48,628 nt of DNA from a bacterium (GTDB lineage Bacteria > Patescibacteriota > Minisyncoccia > CAIUEV01): positions 1 through 48,628 of the forward strand of contig JAJXZR010000002.1 of assembly GCA_021779915.1 (NCBI GenBank). Direction: 5' to 3'. The notes below the pieces were generated by a model that saw nothing but the letters and a program-made list of their open reading frames with translations, did no database searches and was not told where the DNA came from. Each line of letters starts with the position of its first letter. The stretch's first letter is position 1. This document shows, piece by piece, positions 39,576 through 48,502 of this stretch. Position numbers and translations under genes: made by a program.

Positions 39576-40922
39576 CTAAAAATCTTTTAATTTTTCCGAA
39601 AGGTGGTGCTTTCTTAGCCTTTCAAGAGCCTTAGCTTCAATTTGCCGGATTCTTTCCCTAGTCACTCCAAACTTGTGACCGACCTCTTCTAAAGTTCTGG
39701 TCACTCCATCTTCGAGACCAAAACGGATACTGATAATTTTTCGTTCACGGGGAGTGAGGTCGGAGAGAGCTCCTTTCAATTGTTCTCGAAGAAGTGTATG
39801 GCTGGCAATTTGAGTAGGCATATTGACTTCTTCGTCGGGTATAAAATCTCCGAGAACAGTTGTTTCATCGTTGTCTCCAGTTCCGATGCTGGTTTCCAGT
39901 GAAATGGTTTCCTGAGAAATTTTTTGAATGTGCAGGGCTCTTTCTGTTTCAATACCCAACTCTGCAGCAATTTCTTCCGGAAAGGGTTCTCGACCAAGTT
40001 CTTGAACTAGGCGACGACTGGCTTGAGTGTATTTATTGATGGTTTCAACCATATGGACGGGGATGCGAATTGTTCTTGACTGATCGGCAAGAGCTCGAGT
40101 AATTGCTTGCCTAATCCACCAAGTGGCATAGGTGGAAAATTTGTAGCCCTTCCTGTAATCAAATTTTTCAACTGCCCGGAATAATCCCAGATTGCCTTCC
40201 TGAATAAGATCGAGAAGGCTTAGACTGCTAGATCTGCCAACATATTTTTTAGCGATACTGACTACCAAACGCAAATTCGCTTCAGTTAATCTCTGTTTTG
40301 CCAGTCGGTCTCCTTTTTCAATTCTTTTGGCCAGAGCCACTTCTTCGTCAGGAGAAAGCAATTTAACTTTTCCAATTTCTCGCAAATACATTTGAATAGT
40401 GTCCCCTCCAGTCGCTTCTTCCTGTACTACTTTTTTGGATTTTTTAGCGGTTTCGGCTTCCTTTTTTTCTTTTTCTTCTTCCAAAAATTCCGCTTCTCCT
40501 TCTACGATCTCTACACCGGATTTTGCCAAGTCGTTATAAATTTCTTCAATAATTTCTATCTGTTCTTCGGTTTCCGGAATTAATTCCAAAATTTCCGATT
40601 CCGTGACGAATCCTCTTTGTCTTCCTTCCTGGATTAAACTCTCAATTTTGTGTTTGAAAAGAGATTCTTCCTTGCTCAGCTCCTTTCCCTTGTTCTTATC
40701 TTTTTCTTTGAGTTTTTTTAATTCTTTAAAACTTGTTTTTTCGGGTTTAGGTATTTTAGATTTTACTCGTCGAACTGCTTTTGTTTTTTTTACTTTCAAA
40801 TCTTCACTTTCCATTAATACTTTTTTGGATTTATCAGGTTTAGCCGAGGATTTCTTTAGAACCTTAGTCTTCTTAGGACTCTTGACGACCAAAGAAGATT
40901 TCTTTTTCTTAGCTTGTTGCAT
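39576..40922 (-). CDS. rpoD: RNA polymerase primary sigma factor (sigma-70)
   Basis: A 448-residue housekeeping sigma factor. Region 1.2/2 starts [21 protein letters not shown], and regions 2.3-2.4 are [31 protein letters not shown] (-10 recognition). Region 3 is [17 protein letters not shown], and region 4 [26 protein letters not shown] (-35 recognition). A Lys-rich N-terminal extension (about 90 residues) precedes an acidic region-1-like segment. The track ORF starts at 40976; ATG 40922 (MQQAKKKK) is more natural. It lies 14 nt after the DksA-type gene, so they form an operon. Confidence 0.97.
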   Translation of the reverse strand: MQQAKKKKSSLVVKSPKKTKVLKKSSAKPDKSKKVLMESEDLKVKKTKAVRRVKSKIPKPEKTSFKELKKLKEKDKNKGKELSKEESLFKHKIESLIQEGRQRGFVTESEILELIPETEEQIEIIEEIYNDLAKSGVEIVEGEAEFLEEEKEKKEAETAKKSKKVVQEEATGGDTIQMYLREIGKVKLLSPDEEVALAKRIEKGDRLAKQRLTEANLRLVVSIAKKYVGRSSSLSLLDLIQEGNLGLFRAVEKFDYRKGYKFSTYATWWIRQAITRALADQSRTIRIPVHMVETINKYTQASRRLVQELGREPFPEEIAAELGIETERALHIQKISQETISLETSIGTGDNDETTVLGDFIPDEEVNMPTQIASHTLLREQLKGALSDLTPRERKIISIRFGLEDGVTRTLEEVGHKFGVTRERIRQIEAKALERLRKHHLSEKLKDF

Positions 40923-40936
40923 AGAGTAATAAAATT

Positions 40937-41311
40937 TTATAAAGAAGCTTCGTTTTTTGATTTGCACGAAACACACATAACCGCTTGCGGTCTGATTTTT
41001 AGACGCTCATAGGGAATTTCTTGACCACAGATTTCGCAACGTCCGAATTTGTTGCTCTTAATTTTATCTAACGCTTTATTAATGAGTTTTAATTCATCTT
41101 CCAAACTGTGTTCTAAAGAGATGTTTTGTTCATATTCGGTGATTTCCTGGGCGTTTTCATCGGCTTGATTACCAATGTCGGGAAATTCAGTCCGATAGTT
41201 GTCTTCAATAGTTTTATCCTTGGTAGCGAATTTGGAAAGTTGTTTCTCAATGCTTTTTTTTGCATCAATTAATTTCTTTTCCAACTCTTTAATTTCTTTA
41301 TCCTGAAGCAT
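40937..41311 (-). CDS. DksA/TraR-type zinc-finger protein
   Basis: A 124-residue protein. A long coiled-coil N-terminus ([20 protein letters not shown]) is followed by a C4 zinc finger [25 protein letters not shown], the DksA/TraR signature. DksA-like proteins enter the RNA polymerase secondary channel and adjust initiation. The coiled-coil tip has acidic residues ([15 protein letters not shown]), though true DksA function is not certain at this size. It is encoded directly upstream of rpoD. Confidence 0.85.
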   Translation of the reverse strand: MLQDKEIKELEKKLIDAKKSIEKQLSKFATKDKTIEDNYRTEFPDIGNQADENAQEITEYEQNISLEHSLEDELKLINKALDKIKSNKFGRCEICGQEIPYERLKIRPQAVMCVSCKSKNEASL

Positions 41312-41320
41312 GGTCGCTAT

Positions 41321-41442
41321 TTAAAATTAAAAATGTAAAAATCAAAATGCAAAATTAGGGAGTGAGCTATGCTCACGTTTTAATTAATTGTCGCTGAAGG
41401 CGACTCCATAATTTTTATTTTTGATTTTTACATTTTTAATTA
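41321..41442. repeat. Family-2 element (double hairpin)
   Basis: TTAAAAATGTAAAAATCAAAA at the left mirrors TTTTTGATTTTTACATTTTTAA at the right. Inside are GTGAGC-TAT-GCTCAC and TCGC-TGAA-GGCGA hairpins, in the same order as at 31261. It fills the whole gap between dksA-like and 41440, and its end supplies the TAA stop of the latter. Confidence 0.82.
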
Positions 41443-43494
41443 TTTTCCGTTTTCCTTTTTAAAAATAAAAACAGCATCACTAGCGTAGATGGTGTCATAG
41501 TCCTTTGCACGCCAAAAAAAGAAGTCGGCTCCCTTTGGACGGAGTATAACATAATTAATATCCTTTTGTCCATAACAGGCGGTTGCCAAACTGCTTTCGG
41601 GAACATCGAAAATATCTTTAGGACAGCGATCGACTTGGTTATAAGGGTCATATACTGCGTATTTATAATCGTAAGTGCGAGAAATAAAATAGTCATATCC
41701 GCGAGGTACGAAAAATTTTATCCAAGCATCTCCGACTAACGAAACGTGGTCTTTAAGGATCAAGTCATCTTGCTTTGAGTTTTTGTTGAGGTATTGAGAG
41801 GCTTCATAAAGTTGAACTGTATCTTGAAATTTGTTACTCCAAGAGAAATAACTTCGAAAGTCGGCGGTGCCGTCAAAAACAATTATTAAAAAAATTAACG
41901 CCCATAAAGCTAAGATTTTTTTATTTTTAAAATTAATCTTGAATTTTCCCAACAAGAAATCGGCGCCATATGCAGCAATAATAATCACAGGGAGTAACAG
42001 GTAATTTATTATTCTTTGACTGGGAAGATCTACATGGGAAATTTGCGGAGTAAAAGTCAATATAAAAAGAGGTAAAAACCAACCTACCAGAACCGCTAGC
42101 AAAACATTGATTTTTAGTTGGTTCTCGTTGGGAGCTACAACGTTTTCAAAATTTCTCTCAAAAACCTTTTTTATAAGAATAAACAGAGAAATTATCCCTG
42201 CTGTAAAGAATAAAAGCCGAAAATAACCGATTTTTCCCGGAGCTGTTAAGAAAGAAAAGCCCAAGTGGGTTTCTTTAAGGGGTGCTCGAAGGACAGTATT
42301 AACGGCTTGATCTTGGAGATAAAAGGGGGTGTAAATGATAAAAATAAAAAAAGCAACAACGGTGATAGCTAGAATTGGTGATGATTTTAAGATAACACGT
42401 GAGAACCAGAGAAAAACTTCCTTTATTGAACCCCAAGAACCTTTTGATTTGAAAGAAAGAGTGAAAATTGTGATTGCCCAGTATAAAAAGGTGAATAAAA
42501 AACAAATAATTAAGAGAAAAGCGCTCAAATGATGGGTGTAAAGAGCTCCTCCCAAAAAGAAAATTGCGGCAGTAACAAAGAGAGAGAGAGCCTTGAAGTC
42601 GGATTTTTTTTGAGGAATTATCTTATTTTTGTAAATCACTAGAAAATACCGAAAAAATAGGCTGATTAATATAAAACAGAGTACGAAAAATAAATTTCCA
42701 AAAGTGTTTCCGATAACGCCCCCCTTAACAAATTTCGCTTGAGGAGCATCAATTGCGTAATAAACTCCCGAGAGAAAAAGGGCAAAAATAGCAATTTTCT
42801 TTTTATTGGTAGCTATCAAAGCAAGAATTGGCAGAGAGAGAATAAGAATTAAATTATAAAAAGACAGGATAATCAAAGCGAGTGAAGAAAGCAAAGAAAT
42901 ACCGGCTAATTTGCTTAAGGAGCCAAAAATTAGGTGCTCTCCAACGATCACTTCGGAAGTTGTGTATTGGGGAATTTTCTCCTGGGAAACCAAAAATTCC
43001 GCCCAGTACATGTGGTGGCCTAAATCGGTGTTTTGAGGGACGGCATCTGGGAGGTAAAAGACGGTTCTGATTGCGATGGCAAAAATCCAAAGAGCGATAA
43101 AGATATAAACGAGGTGGGATTTTAACTTAACTGGTTCTGATTGATTAATTTTTTTCTTCTTATTCTTTTTTAATCCAATTTTTATTCCCCATAAAACAAT
43201 ATTAAGAAGAAAAAAGGTGGCAAATAAGTTCGGTCTTGAAAGTTTTATATTTAGTCGATTCAAAATAAAGACCATTCCATCGAGGACAACCAGTCCGGTG
43301 GCGGGGGAAAATAAATAGTAAAAATACTTTTGAACTATCCAAGCGTTAGATTTTGAGAGAATTTTACTTAAAACTCGGTTGAGATATCTTCTAGGAAAAA
43401 GAAGCTCTATAGCCACAAAACCGGGCGATAGGACGGCAAAAAAGAAAGCCGAGATTAGTAGAATGTAATCAAAGATGGAGGAAAAGTCGAACAT
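41440..43494 (-). CDS. Large polytopic membrane protein, probable GT-C glycosyltransferase
   Basis: A 684-residue protein with about 13 membrane helices and a soluble C-terminal tail of about 110 residues (FQDTVQLYEASQYLNKNSKQDD onward) that contains DYKYAVYDPYNQVDRCP. After several helices, YLPDAVPQNTDLGHHMYWAEFLVSQEKIP looks like the acidic first-loop motif of GT-C enzymes. The design matches other CPR membrane glycosyltransferases of uncertain substrate. ATG 43494 (MFDFSSIF) is preferred; the longer track ORF begins inside the adjacent family-1 repeat. Confidence 0.65.
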   Translation of the reverse strand: MFDFSSIFDYILLISAFFFAVLSPGFVAIELLFPRRYLNRVLSKILSKSNAWIVQKYFYYLFSPATGLVVLDGMVFILNRLNIKLSRPNLFATFFLLNIVLWGIKIGLKKNKKKKINQSEPVKLKSHLVYIFIALWIFAIAIRTVFYLPDAVPQNTDLGHHMYWAEFLVSQEKIPQYTTSEVIVGEHLIFGSLSKLAGISLLSSLALIILSFYNLILILSLPILALIATNKKKIAIFALFLSGVYYAIDAPQAKFVKGGVIGNTFGNLFFVLCFILISLFFRYFLVIYKNKIIPQKKSDFKALSLFVTAAIFFLGGALYTHHLSAFLLIICFLFTFLYWAITIFTLSFKSKGSWGSIKEVFLWFSRVILKSSPILAITVVAFFIFIIYTPFYLQDQAVNTVLRAPLKETHLGFSFLTAPGKIGYFRLLFFTAGIISLFILIKKVFERNFENVVAPNENQLKINVLLAVLVGWFLPLFILTFTPQISHVDLPSQRIINYLLLPVIIIAAYGADFLLGKFKINFKNKKILALWALIFLIIVFDGTADFRSYFSWSNKFQDTVQLYEASQYLNKNSKQDDLILKDHVSLVGDAWIKFFVPRGYDYFISRTYDYKYAVYDPYNQVDRCPKDIFDVPESSLATACYGQKDINYVILRPKGADFFFWRAKDYDTIYASDAVFIFKKENGK

Positions 43495-43550
43495 AAAGGG
43501 GGCTTGAAGAGTATTAATTTTAAAAAAATACGTGTCGTTCCCTATCCAAC

Positions 43551-43767
43551 GTGTCATCCCGGGCTTGACCCGGGATCCAGGAGGGTAATAATAATTCCTA
43601 ATTCACCTAATTACCTAATTCACCTAATAAAAGTCTCAATGTCCAATATCAAAATATTTTTGAATTACACATTTTAACCATTGTGATTTTTATTATAAAT
43701 TAGGTGAATTAGAAATTAGAAATTCTATTACTGTTTTCTGGATCCCGGGTCAAGCCCGGGATGACAC
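43551..43767. repeat. Family-1 repeat, long form with AATTA-rich interior
   Basis: The ends GTGTCATCCCGGGCTTGACC and GGTCAAGCCCGGGATGACAC are perfectly mirrored. The interior carries AATTCACCTAATTACCTAAT and, reversed near the other end, AAATTAGGTGAATTAGAAAT, as in the copy at 20270. Confidence 0.85.
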
Positions 43768-43794
43768 AGTATAATAATGCTACTTAACCTAGTA

Positions 43795-44937
43795 TTATTT
43801 ACTCTTTGTCAGTTTCTCCAACTTTATAAACTCTCCCATATACCTCTCTCCAACTATTTTCCAATCAAAATTCTCCCTCACATATTCACGAGATCCGAGA
43901 GAAAGTTCTTTCCGGTATTCGGGATTTTCCATGAGAAATTTTATCACGCCAATATATTTTTTTGAATCTTTGGAAGGTAATCTTAGACCATTTTCCTTGT
44001 TAGTAATGGCGTTTTTTAGTCCCTCGATGTCTGAAACGATTGGCGGGAGTGCGCAGGCTCCCGCTTCAATGGCGGTTATTCCAAACCCCTCTTTATCTCC
44101 TGGTACTTTAATGTTGGGCATAACGAGGATGTCGGAAATATTCAAAACCAATTTTTTAACTTTCTCGCTGACTTTTCCTAAAAGAAAAACTCTGTCTTGA
44201 AGATGTTTTTCTTCCACAATTTTTTCAATTTTTCCTTTATCCGGTCCATCACCAGCAATTATGAGAACGGCTACCTGAGGAAGTTTGAGCATTACTTCCT
44301 TGGTAAACCAAGCCATTCCTTTCCTCTTGGCAAGGCGTCCTAAAAACAAAATAACGAACTTCTCTGAAAAATCAATTTTTGAAGCGATATCAGGAAGAAT
44401 TTTTTTGATCGTTCTGATTTTTTCTTTCGGATTTTCGTGAATGATTTTTAAATAGTATCGATCTGAGTGGGTACCGTTTGGAATGTAGGTGATTTTGTTT
44501 CCTTCAATACCATATTTGAGGCACTCTTCCTTGGTATCGAGACTTACCGGAATAATGAGATCGAGTTTTCTAATAGGAAGAACGTTGGAATAATAATAAA
44601 ATGGCAGTTTCTCGGCATACGTAAGATCTAATCCATGAATATTGATGGCTATTTTTATTTTGGGAAAAATAATTTTGAGCGCTAGTCCAACTGGTGATAA
44701 AACTCCATCGGACAAATGGACTATTTTAATCTTTTTAGTAATTATTAAGTAAATTGCTTTAATGAGTGCGTAAGGAACAAAAAAAGGCAAACCCTTTTTT
44801 CCGTAAACATTCTTAATGATGTAAGTAGGAGTCAATTTTTCTATCGTGGTGGTCAGGTCAAAACTCAAATTCTCCATTCCGCCGATAATCGGAGGGTAGG
44901 TGCGAGTGATGAAGAGGATGGGGGAAGATAAGGGCAT
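43795..44937 (-). CDS. GT4 family glycosyltransferase
   Basis: A 380-residue GT-B enzyme. The N-terminal strand and glycine loop are FITRTYPPIIGGMENLSFDL. The C-terminal domain has VILFLGRLAKRKGMAWF, IIAGDGPDKGKIE and the EX7E-bearing GDKEGFGITAIEAGACALP. The product is probably part of the same surface-polymer pathway as the flanking GT-C, ligase-like and WecA-like genes. Donor and acceptor are unknown. Confidence 0.9.
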   Translation of the reverse strand: MPLSSPILFITRTYPPIIGGMENLSFDLTTTIEKLTPTYIIKNVYGKKGLPFFVPYALIKAIYLIITKKIKIVHLSDGVLSPVGLALKIIFPKIKIAINIHGLDLTYAEKLPFYYYSNVLPIRKLDLIIPVSLDTKEECLKYGIEGNKITYIPNGTHSDRYYLKIIHENPKEKIRTIKKILPDIASKIDFSEKFVILFLGRLAKRKGMAWFTKEVMLKLPQVAVLIIAGDGPDKGKIEKIVEEKHLQDRVFLLGKVSEKVKKLVLNISDILVMPNIKVPGDKEGFGITAIEAGACALPPIVSDIEGLKNAITNKENGLRLPSKDSKKYIGVIKFLMENPEYRKELSLGSREYVRENFDWKIVGERYMGEFIKLEKLTKSK

Positions 44938-45035
44938 AGATAGTGATTAATTTTTAATTTCTAATTTTCAATTTCCAAACAATTTCCAATTACGAAATTT
45001 CTCAATTTAATAAACAAAGAAATCCTTGTATCTAC

Positions 45036-45180
45036 GTGTCATCCCCGGCGTGTCGACCGGGGATCCAGGAAAACGATATTAAACTAACGTAACGTTACTT
45101 TGATTCATTTTTTTAACAATATACATTAAAATAACATTCTGTTAGTCTAACTGGATCCCGGGTCAAGCCCGGGATGACAC
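45036..45180. repeat. Family-1 repeat, complete
   Basis: GTGTCATCCCCGGCGTGTCG at the left and GGTCAAGCCCGGGATGACAC at the right. The interior has AACATTCTGTTAGTCTAACTG, the reverse of the stretch at 66 and 29562. It is flanked by AATTTCCAAACAATTTCCAA and its mirrored partner outside, giving a larger palindrome. Confidence 0.82.
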
Positions 45181-45266
45181 GTATTTTTTGTTTGAAAATT
45201 AAGGAATTATATAATTAAAAATTGTTTGGAAATTGAAAATTGGAAATTGAAAATTATTTACTCATC

Positions 45267-46688
45267 ATGCAAAAACTCCTAAAATACTCCCTTATCCTCT
45301 GGCTATTGAGTGTCCCTCTCTCTTTACCCTACTCTTTGAAAGTCGCTCCGGGGAGCACTTCTTTTTTGCTTTCCGGGATCTATCTTTCTGACCTGACGAG
45401 CCTTGTTTTCCTGATCGTTTTATTTTTTTACTTCTATTCATATAAAGGCTCTTTTTCTCTTTTGAAAAATATTTTATTAAAAAAACAGAGCGTTAATTTC
45501 GTTTTGCTTCTTTTTCTTGTATTTATTTGCCTTTCGGTTTTTTGGAGCGGAGAACCTTTACTTAGTTTGCTCCTTGGATTACGGATGGTTATTTTTTTTC
45601 TGGTTTTGTTTTCTGTTGCCTATTTTTTTTCTCTTTCTTCTAAAATCAAGCGATTATTTCTCTACATCTTTGTTTTTCTAGGTGTTTTTGAAAGTTTGAT
45701 CGGACTTTTGCAAGTGGTTTTTTCTCGATCGCTCGGATTTTATCTCCTCGGAGAAAGCCATCTTGGACCGGAAGTGTTGGGATTGGCTCGTTTTCCACTT
45801 TTGGGACACGACTTTCTTCGTGCCTATGGAACACTCCCCCATCCTAATGTTTTGGGAGGTTTTTTCTTATTTACTATTTCAGCTACACTTACTTTAATAA
45901 ATTTAGAAAAAAGTAACACAAAAAATACCGAGAAGTACAAACAATGTGTCATTCCTGCGAAAGCAGGAACCCAGGAGAACAATAAGCAACATTACTGTTT
46001 ATTCATTTTGATAAGAATGGTACAAACCGGAAAAAACTGTAAATCAGTAGAAAATATAGCACTTTTTATCCAATTCATTGGTCTAATTCTCACTTTTTCT
46101 CGTTCCGCTCTTTTGGGACTGATTTTGATGGCTGTTTTAAACCTAAAAACGATAAGAAGCGTCTTCGAAAAATTCAAGAAAAAGTCGGTGGTAGTATCAG
46201 CAATACTTATTCTTATTGCTTTCAGTTTTCTTCTGCGAGGATCAGTTTATAATTTTATTTTCTTAAAGGGAGAATCAATCGAATTGCGGATGGAGCTTGC
46301 TAAAGCGTCAGAAAAAAGATTTTTAAGTTCTCCGCTTCTAGGAAGAGGCTGGGGAACGGGACCAATCGAACTTTCCGCTTTCTCTGATTACCCGTTTTAT
46401 TTTTTTGAACACCAACCGGTTCATAACATTTACCTTTTAGTTCTTTCCGATCTTGGGGTTACGGGTTTTTTGATATTTGCTGTTTTTTTGATTGGAATTG
46501 CAGTTAGAGTGAAACTGTCGGAGAAAAAAACTTTAATTTGGGGCAGTCTTTTTCTAGCCTATCTTTTTATTGGTATATTCGATCACTATCTTCTAACTTT
46601 GCCTCAAGGAATATTTATTTTTCTCGGGAGTGCTTTAATTTTCTTAGCCGAGGAGCGAAGAATAGGAAAAAAGCAATTAGGAAAATAA
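45267..46688 (+). CDS. O-antigen ligase/polymerase-like membrane protein (Wzy_C type)
   Basis: A 473-residue protein with about 11 membrane helices. The large periplasmic loop carries FLRAYGTLPHPNVLGGFFLF, the typical R-x-x-G-T-x-x-H-P-N region of WaaL/Wzy proteins, and a later helix starts LGRGWGTGP...HQPVHNIYLLVLSDLG, also typical. In one loop the peptide CVIPAKAGTQ comes from a family-1 repeat inserted in frame. ATG 45267 is preferred over the track's TTG 45240. The 3' end overlaps the converging WecA-like gene by 74 nt. Confidence 0.82.
   Translation: MQKLLKYSLILWLLSVPLSLPYSLKVAPGSTSFLLSGIYLSDLTSLVFLIVLFFYFYSYKGSFSLLKNILLKKQSVNFVLLLFLVFICLSVFWSGEPLLSLLLGLRMVIFFLVLFSVAYFFSLSSKIKRLFLYIFVFLGVFESLIGLLQVVFSRSLGFYLLGESHLGPEVLGLARFPLLGHDFLRAYGTLPHPNVLGGFFLFTISATLTLINLEKSNTKNTEKYKQCVIPAKAGTQENNKQHYCLFILIRMVQTGKNCKSVENIALFIQFIGLILTFSRSALLGLILMAVLNLKTIRSVFEKFKKKSVVVSAILILIAFSFLLRGSVYNFIFLKGESIELRMELAKASEKRFLSSPLLGRGWGTGPIELSAFSDYPFYFFEHQPVHNIYLLVLSDLGVTGFLIFAVFLIGIAVRVKLSEKKTLIWGSLFLAYLFIGIFDHYLLTLPQGIFIFLGSALIFLAEERRIGKKQLGK
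45946..45978 (+). repeat. Family-1 repeat end translated inside the O-antigen ligase-like gene
   Basis: GTGTCATTCCTGCGAAAGCA followed by GGAACCCAGGAG lies in frame and is read as CVIPAKAGTQE. The next bases (AACAATAAGCAACATTACTG) resemble the element interior, but no right end is seen. Confidence 0.85.
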
Positions 46689-47640
46689 ACAGAAAAAATT
46701 TACCTTTAGTTTCAAATGAAATTGCTCCAATGCCTAGCGCTAAAGAAACAAGACTTATAAAAGCCGTAATTTCATAATGCTTCCAACCTTTATCGAGAAG
46801 ACTGTGATGAAAATGAAGCCTATCGTTCCCAATAGTGGGAGATTTTCCTTGGGCTATTCTTTTAGCAGAGACAAAAAGAAAATCAATCAGGGGAAATCCA
46901 AAAATTAGGGCAGTAGTAGCAATTTTCCCGCCTGAGTAAATTGATATTACGGCAATAATAAAACCAATAATCCAGACACCGGAAGAGCCAAGAAACACAC
47001 GGGCGGGATAAAAATTAAAATAAAGGAAACCCAGGGTTATTCCTGATAAAATCAAGCATAAAAGAGATGTGTTCGGTTGATTTACAATAGACGTGGCGCT
47101 TAAAATAGAAAGAACCAACAGATTGATGACGCTAATACTTCCTGCTAATCCGTCAACCCCATCAAACCAATTTAAGGAATTAATCACAATAATTATCCAG
47201 AGATAGGCGGATAGTATTGAAAGCCAGGCAGGGAAAAAGAAAACTTCACCCCAGGGAAGGCGTATGTGATTGATAGTGTCGCCGACAAAAACCGCTAGAC
47301 TTGCGGCACAAAGCTGAAAAATAAGCTGTTTTTTCCAGCTCAAACTGCTTAAATCATCTACAAATCCTCCGACAAACAGAATTATTATTCCCAAAATTAA
47401 ACTCCAAAAATCTTTAGGTAATAAAAATCCCTCGATTAAATATTGAAAAAATGAGAGAGATGTAATAAATAAGATACCAACAATTAATCCACCCCAGCGT
47501 TTATTTTTCTTGTATTGCTTAAGAACTTTGCTATTCGGGAGAATCTTGTTTTTTAGGTAAAATAGGCAATAAAAAACTGCAACAGAAAAAAATAGAGGCA
47601 GAAAAAACAAAACAAAAGCCTCTATCTGAAAATTATTCAT
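46615..47640 (-). CDS. WecA/MraY-family polyprenyl-phosphate sugar-1-phosphate transferase
   Basis: A 341-residue polytopic protein with about 10 helices. Catalytic landmarks are FVGGFVDDLSSLSW (Asp pair), INSLNWFDGVDGLAG (the Asn and Asp-rich motif of the family), VFLGSSG and the histidine motif RLHFHHSLL. This set is closer to WecA/TagO than to MraY. It starts surface-polymer synthesis by loading a sugar phosphate on undecaprenyl phosphate. It converges on the ligase-like gene with a 74-nt 3' overlap. Confidence 0.9.
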   Translation of the reverse strand: MNNFQIEAFVLFFLPLFFSVAVFYCLFYLKNKILPNSKVLKQYKKNKRWGGLIVGILFITSLSFFQYLIEGFLLPKDFWSLILGIIILFVGGFVDDLSSLSWKKQLIFQLCAASLAVFVGDTINHIRLPWGEVFFFPAWLSILSAYLWIIIVINSLNWFDGVDGLAGSISVINLLVLSILSATSIVNQPNTSLLCLILSGITLGFLYFNFYPARVFLGSSGVWIIGFIIAVISIYSGGKIATTALIFGFPLIDFLFVSAKRIAQGKSPTIGNDRLHFHHSLLDKGWKHYEITAFISLVSLALGIGAISFETKGKFFLFIFLIAFFLFFAPRLRKLKHSREK

Positions 47641-47653
47641 AGGATGAAATTAT

Positions 47654-47935
47654 TTATTCGGCAGAACCCTTTTCTTTCCACTCTTTTTCTGCCTCATCTT
47701 CCATTTCTCTGAGTCGAGTGTAATAATCGGGGAATTCCGTGAGGTGGGCGAGGGCGATTTTTCCGGTGGTTAAAGGGTCATCGTTAGAAACATTAGTGAT
47801 GGGGTCGTGAGAACCATGTTCCAGTTCTACATCCATCCCCATTCGAAATTCTTCAACATCGAATTTAGACCAGTCGATTCCCAGTTTCTCGCCAATTTCT
47901 TTAGCTTCGTCGTAGATGAAATGTTTTTCAACCAT
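47654..47935 (-). CDS. Small DUF5661-like protein
   Basis: A 93-residue acidic protein: EAKEIGEKLGIDWSKFDVEEFRMGMDVELEHGSHDP, then GKIALAHLTEFPDYYTRLREMEDEAE. The G-x-x-VELEHG and HLxExPDYYxRLxxME pattern matches the DUF5661 type seen in CPR bacteria and some phages. Function is unknown. It lies 13 nt upstream of the WecA-like gene. Confidence 0.75.
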   Translation of the reverse strand: MVEKHFIYDEAKEIGEKLGIDWSKFDVEEFRMGMDVELEHGSHDPITNVSNDDPLTTGKIALAHLTEFPDYYTRLREMEDEAEKEWKEKGSAE

Positions 47936-47977
47936 GGAAGATAATTAAAAATTAAAAGTGTAAAATTCAAAAAACAC

Positions 47978-48010
47978 TGTCATCCCCGGCGTGTCGACCG
48001 AGGATGACAC
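47978..48010. repeat. Family-1 repeat, compact
   Basis: TGTCATCCCCGGCGTGTCGA joined to CCGAGGATGACAC. The two ends are fused around GGCGTGTCGACC, like the copy at 13653. Confidence 0.75.
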
Positions 48011-48023
48011 GTTATTGTTTATT

Positions 48024-48467
48024 TCAATTTATCTCAACTACCCTCCCATTATCTTCCCTATTTATCAAAATAGAAACTTTTATGGGTTTTTTTAGATATT
48101 TAATATCCAAAATGCATTCCGGCCATTCCAGAAGAATAACTGAATTTTCCTCTTGCATAATTTCATTCCACCCAAGTTCTTCGAGATCGTTCATTTTTTT
48201 TAATCGATAACAGTCGAAGTGGTATATTTTTCCGACTTTTCCGGTTGAAGGGAAAACGCATTTGTAAACTCGAAAAACGTTAAAAGTTGGGCTTGTAATT
48301 TTAGATTTTATCTGGAGAGCCTTGGCAATTCCTCGGATAAAAACTGTCTTTCCTGCCCCTAAAATTCCGGAAAACAAAACCAATTCGCCACCTTTTAGGG
48401 TTTTTCCGAATTCATAGCCGAGTTTTTGAGTATATTTTGGGGAGGAGGAGAACATGGAAGGTATCAT
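48024..48467 (-). CDS. tsaE: tRNA threonylcarbamoyladenosine biosynthesis ATPase TsaE
   Basis: A 147-residue P-loop protein. Walker A is FSGILGAGKTVFIRGIAKAL, switch-like ITSPTFNVFRVY, then IYHFDCYRLKKMNDLEELGWNEI and ILLEWPE, all family landmarks. It works with TsaB, TsaC and TsaD to make t6A37 in ANN-decoding tRNAs (including the tRNA-Thr in this window). The start is uncertain: ATG 48467 or 48455 both fit, and there is no Shine-Dalgarno. Confidence 0.93.
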   Translation of the reverse strand: MIPSMFSSSPKYTQKLGYEFGKTLKGGELVLFSGILGAGKTVFIRGIAKALQIKSKITSPTFNVFRVYKCVFPSTGKVGKIYHFDCYRLKKMNDLEELGWNEIMQEENSVILLEWPECILDIKYLKKPIKVSILINREDNGRVVEIN

Positions 48468-48502
48468 TTTCAATTTCTAATTCAAAAAATATCCTAAATA
48501 AA

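Noticed and set aside
40392-40929. Plus-strand Phe-rich ORFs inside rpoD
   Set aside because: They are antisense of the Lys/Glu-rich N-terminal extension of the sigma factor.
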